A DNA stretch of 7,358 nucleotides from contig DGUE01000007.1 in assembly GCA_002393895.1 (NCBI GenBank), positions 1 through 7,358 of the forward strand, in the 5' to 3' direction. Shown one piece after another: positions 5,017-7,358 of the stretch. The notes under the pieces are model-generated. The model was not told where the DNA came from, searched no databases, and saw only the letters and a list, made by a program, of their open reading frames with translations. Source of the stretch: Bacteroidales bacterium UBA4318 (GTDB taxonomy: Bacteria > Bacteroidota > Bacteroidia > Bacteroidales > UBA932). The stretch's first letter is position 1. Each line of letters starts with the position of its first letter. Position numbers and translations under genes: made by a program.

Positions 5017-6476
5017 CAGTACCCGAAGCTATAGTCGTATTCCTCACCTCCGGCACCGATGCGGAAGGTATGTACCTCACGTTTTGCGGGCTTAACTGCC
5101 ACCACGTCGATGCATAGGCACTGGCGGTAGTCGAAGTATGCATGCTTGTTGGTGGGGAGAAGCATTTCGGGTCCATTCCATCCGTAACCCTGCGAGATAT
5201 AGTAGTTTACTCCGTTGTTGCGGTCGTAGTCGTTCACGTGGCTGTCGCCGGTGAACATCCCCACGAGGGTGCCCTTGGCGGCATAGTCCGAAAGGACCTT
5301 CATCACCCTGGCGTTGTTTTCCTTCAGGTAATCCATACTCGTGTTATTCTGCCAGCGGCCCATAGGATCCGGCATGAAGTGCGCCAGCACAATCACGTGC
5401 ATATCTGCAGGGGTAGCCTCCAGCGTCTCCTTCAGCCAGTTCTCCTCTTCCTCATCCACCAGATAGTAGGTGCCGCCGAGCGTGCGTGTGCAGCAGCTGT
5501 TGAGGAAGATGATGCGGAACCCCTTCCCGGGGATGTCGTACCAGCCGTAGGTCTTGCCGGTGAGGTGGAGATTGCCGCCCGCCCTGCTCTCCCAGGGGCG
5601 CTGGAAGGTGTCGGTCAGATACTCCTCTGTGAGCCATTCTCCTTCGCCGCCGTCCCAGTCGTGGTTGCCGGGGGCGAAGATCCACATACCGTCCCACTTG
5701 CGCATCTGCGCCAAGGTATTGTCTATCATCTTCTTGGCCTCGTTCTTGTCGAGGGTCGTTGGGATGGAGTTGAGGCCTATGTCGCCAAGAAGGGCCATGA
5801 AGTCGGCGCCGAACATCTTGCCGGCAACTGAGGCATAACCTATGTGCTTGTACTGGAAATTGTTGTTGGAATGGATGTCGGTGAGCAAGGGGAAGACCAG
5901 CACCTCGTCATCTCCCTTCCAGGCCGCGAAACGCTTCCAAGCCTCCTTCACCTGGGGCTTCACGAAGCCCTTCCTGCTGGTGAGCCTGTCCTGCTCCTTC
6001 TCAATATTGTCGTTGAACCGGCGCTCCGCAATGGTGGTGGTGGAGTACAGGAACTCCAGCGTCTGCAGCTTGTCGTAGTCGAAGAACTCCAGCCTGAGCT
6101 CGTGCCTGCCCTTTTCCAGGGTCTTGGTGCAGAACTTCTGTATTGGGCGGTGCGCACCGTCGTTTTCTATCATCAGTTCCCCGTCGATGTAGAAGCGGGA
6201 ACCGTCGTCGGTAGTGACGTTGAAGGTGTATTCCTCGGTCTTCCCGACCTTCAGCGTGGTCTCGAACAGCGCGGCGTAGTGGTTGATGGTGTCCACTATG
6301 TCCAGCAGGTCGAGATTGCGCTTTACGCCTTGGACGTCAGGCTCTCCGAGGGTAGAGAAGTCCGGAAGGAACCTCTCCGGCCAGTTGTACCATATCTTGT
6401 AGTTCACGGGGGCGGTCCTGTCGCCGCACGAAGCCAGGAGCAGCAGGGTGGTCAGGGCAATGATGAGCTTCTTCAT
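5016..6476 (-). CDS. PA14-domain metallophosphoesterase lipoprotein
   Basis: The protein has 486 residues from the chosen start. This start gives a lipoprotein signal, MKKLIIALTTLLLLASC with lipidated Cys17; a start at 6608 would cross the divergent promoter and hide the signal peptide. Residues about 60-150 form a PA14-like domain (YAALFETTLKVGKTEEYTF, DDGSRFYIDGE, NDGAHR, LEKGRHELRLEF), a fold often used to bind carbohydrate. Residues about 190-470 form a calcineurin-like phosphoesterase with all metal ligands in order: DIH (Asp200, His202), GD (Asp232), GNHD (Asn271, His272), His366 in LAHF, and GDSH (411-413) in place of the usual G-H-x-H. No acidic run follows Cys17, so it may stay on the periplasmic side. 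A carbohydrate-linked phosphate ester is a plausible substrate, but this is inference. Confidence 0.88.
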   Translation of the reverse strand: MKKLIIALTTLLLLASCGDRTAPVNYKIWYNWPERFLPDFSTLGEPDVQGVKRNLDLLDIVDTINHYAALFETTLKVGKTEEYTFNVTTDDGSRFYIDGELMIENDGAHRPIQKFCTKTLEKGRHELRLEFFDYDKLQTLEFLYSTTTIAERRFNDNIEKEQDRLTSRKGFVKPQVKEAWKRFAAWKGDDEVLVFPLLTDIHSNNNFQYKHIGYASVAGKMFGADFMALLGDIGLNSIPTTLDKNEAKKMIDNTLAQMRKWDGMWIFAPGNHDWDGGEGEWLTEEYLTDTFQRPWESRAGGNLHLTGKTYGWYDIPGKGFRIIFLNSCCTRTLGGTYYLVDEEEENWLKETLEATPADMHVIVLAHFMPDPMGRWQNNTSMDYLKENNARVMKVLSDYAAKGTLVGMFTGDSHVNDYDRNNGVNYYISQGYGWNGPEMLLPTNKHAYFDYRQCLCIDVVAVKPAKREVHTFRIGAGGEEYDYSFGY

Positions 6477-6496
6477 ATATTTTAAGATTGACAGTA

Positions 6497-6504
6497 CAAA
6501 TATA
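6497..6504 (-). promoter_or_regulatory. Predicted -7 box of the phosphoesterase-dtd unit
   Basis: On the minus strand it reads TATATTTG, an exact TAnnTTTG inside TACAAATATA (plus strand), identical to the element at 3711-3720. It lies 20 nt from the ATG at 6476 and supports that start over the longer reading. Confidence 0.6.
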
Positions 6505-6526
6505 CGAAAGCATTTTACAAAAAAAA

Positions 6527-6541
6527 GTGCTAACTTAGCAC
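6527..6541. repeat. Perfect 15-bp palindrome GTGCTAACTTAGCAC
   Basis: Two 7-bp arms flank a single C. The palindrome contains the predicted -7 box of the rightward gene and sits upstream of the leftward one. A shorter-arm version occupies the equivalent place at 3730-3742, where the match extends into the preceding A-tract. Confidence 0.85.
6531..6538 (+). promoter_or_regulatory. Predicted -7 box of the co-chaperone gene
   Basis: TAACTTAG, one mismatch from TAnnTTTG, ends 6 nt before the ATG at 6545, so the transcript would begin at or next to the start codon. It lies within the 15-bp palindrome. Confidence 0.45.
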
Positions 6542-6544
6542 GAT

Positions 6545-7315
6545 ATGGGAACAGCGAAATGGATAGCGGGACTCCTGGGATGGGTCGCCTTCGGGCCCAT
6601 CGGTGCACTGCTGGGCGTGATTGCCGGGAGCGTGATCGAGGGGGCCGTCGAAGCGGCGCACCAGATTAGCGGAGGAGCGGCCCCCGGTGGGGCGCAGGGT
6701 GGTGGATACCGTGGCGGCTACGGCGCCTCGGAGCAGCGGAACAGCTTCCTCGTGAGCCTTCTGGTGCTCTCGTCCGCGGTGATACGCGCCGACGGGAAGA
6801 CACTCCAGGCGGAACTGGACTACGTGAAGGCATTCGTCCGGCAGAACTTCGGCGAGGCGGCCGTGAGCGAAGCCATGCGCATCCTCTCCGGCCTATCCCT
6901 TCAGGAGGTGAACGTCTACTCTGTCGGCGGGCAGATAGCCGCCAACATGAACTACTCCCAGCGCCTCCAGCTCTTCCATTATCTCGCGGGGATAGCGAAC
7001 GCGGACGGGGACTTCAGCGCCAGCGAGAAGAGCGTCCTCGAAGCGATAGCCTCCGCCATACGGCTGAACGCCTCCGACGCGTCCTCGGTCATCGCGATGT
7101 ACTACAGGGATACGACCTCCGCCTATGCCGTGCTGGAGATCTCCCCTTCGGCGACCGACGACGAGGTGAAGTCCGCGTACCGCCGCATGGCGATGAAGAA
7201 CCACCCGGACAAGGTGGCGTCCCTCGGCCCGGACGTGCAGAAGGCTGCCGAAGAGAAATTCCGAAAGATCCAGGAGGCGTATGAAACGATAAAGAAACAG
7301 CGTGGAATCAAATAA
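6545..7315 (+). CDS. DjlA-like co-chaperone with TerB and J domains
   Basis: The 256-residue protein has three parts. Residues 6-38 are a hydrophobic glycine-zipper segment (GLLGWVAFGPIGALLGVIAG) that probably inserts in or touches the membrane, followed by a Gly-rich linker to about residue 60. Residues about 66-186 form a TerB-like all-helical domain with the acidic turns RADGKT and ANADGDFSASE. Residues about 193-253 form a J domain with YAVLEISPSATDDEVKSAYRRMAMKNHPDK; the HPD triad at 220-222, essential for stimulating DnaK ATPase, is intact. This order matches DjlA, a membrane-anchored DnaK partner. It is divergent from the phosphoesterase gene, and another gene starts 11 nt after its stop. 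The codons are visibly GC-richer than those of the neighbours. The J and TerB assignments are firm; the anchor is likely. Confidence 0.9.
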   Translation: MGTAKWIAGLLGWVAFGPIGALLGVIAGSVIEGAVEAAHQISGGAAPGGAQGGGYRGGYGASEQRNSFLVSLLVLSSAVIRADGKTLQAELDYVKAFVRQNFGEAAVSEAMRILSGLSLQEVNVYSVGGQIAANMNYSQRLQLFHYLAGIANADGDFSASEKSVLEAIASAIRLNASDASSVIAMYYRDTTSAYAVLEISPSATDDEVKSAYRRMAMKNHPDKVASLGPDVQKAAEEKFRKIQEAYETIKKQRGIK

Positions 7316-7326
7316 ACGAGATTAAT

Positions 7327-7358
7327 ATGAAACTGAAGAAAAGAAAGCTCAAGTTCGC
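7327..7358 (+). CDS. Start of an unidentified downstream gene (partial)
   Basis: An ATG 11 nt after the co-chaperone stop opens a frame reading MKLKKRKLKF, very rich in lysine, up to the window edge. The short spacing suggests cotranscription. Ten residues are too few to identify it, and a chance ATG cannot be excluded. Confidence 0.4.
   Translation, partial: MKLKKRKLKF

Noticed and set aside
5844..6485. Long plus-strand open frames opposite the phosphoesterase gene (also 5142-5831)
   Set aside because: They are shadows of a GC-biased gene on the other strand. Their translations are low-complexity, rich in Val, Leu and Gly, and show no domain.
6477..6608. A 44-residue N-terminal extension of the phosphoesterase starting at 6608
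   Set aside because: It would overlap the divergent co-chaperone gene and its promoter, and would place the clear lipoprotein signal peptide inside the protein. The ATG at 6476 gives a standard Cys17 lipobox.

Overview
The window looks like an ordinary chromosomal segment of a member of the Bacteroidota, most likely an uncultured gut-type Bacteroidales. The signs are a -7 promoter motif of the TAnnTTTG type in front of most transcription units, almost no Shine-Dalgarno sequences, a short lipoprotein signal (LLLASC), a secreted 17-residue repeat protein of a kind familiar from Bacteroides relatives, and moderate-to-high GC coding sequence with AT-rich intergenic gaps. No mobile element, CRISPR array, rRNA or tRNA is visible. 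Identifications rest on motifs and remembered family consensus, not on database searches.

Layout, left to right. At 1-635 (minus) is the 5' two-thirds of the ATP-pyrophosphatase half of GMP synthase, lacking the usual N-terminal glutaminase. At 724-1170 (plus) is a low-molecular-weight protein-tyrosine phosphatase whose 3' end overlaps the next gene tail to tail. At 1154-3227 (minus) a compact four-gene unit is transcribed leftward: secreted repeat ('beta-flower'-type) protein, thiol peroxidase Bcp, HAD phosphatase, and a ProX-type aminoacyl-tRNA deacylase, with junctions of 4 nt, a 4-nt overlap and 22 nt. At 3418-3708 (minus) is a small Cys-rich TSCPD protein, with a strong hairpin downstream of it. 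At 3771-4549 (plus) are a YdeI/OmpD-associated family protein and a DUF6440 protein. At 4564-6476 (minus) a PA14-metallophosphoesterase lipoprotein overlaps D-aminoacyl-tRNA deacylase Dtd by one base (TGATG). At 6545-7315 (plus) is a TerB/J-domain, DjlA-like co-chaperone, followed by the first codons of another gene.

Themes. Two unrelated trans-acting tRNA proofreading enzymes (ProX-type and Dtd) lie in this 7 kb. Three head-to-head gene pairs (635/724, 3708/3771, 6476/6545) share a compact divergent promoter layout: a TATwTTTGTA element faces left, and a TAAnTTmG-like element faces right. In two of the three the rightward element sits inside the palindrome GCTAAnTTAGC. Several predicted transcripts would start within a few bases of the ATG. 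Nothing here clearly forms a new defence or metabolic system. The most useful leads are the glutaminase-less GuaA, the palindromic divergent promoters and the PA14-phosphoesterase fusion.
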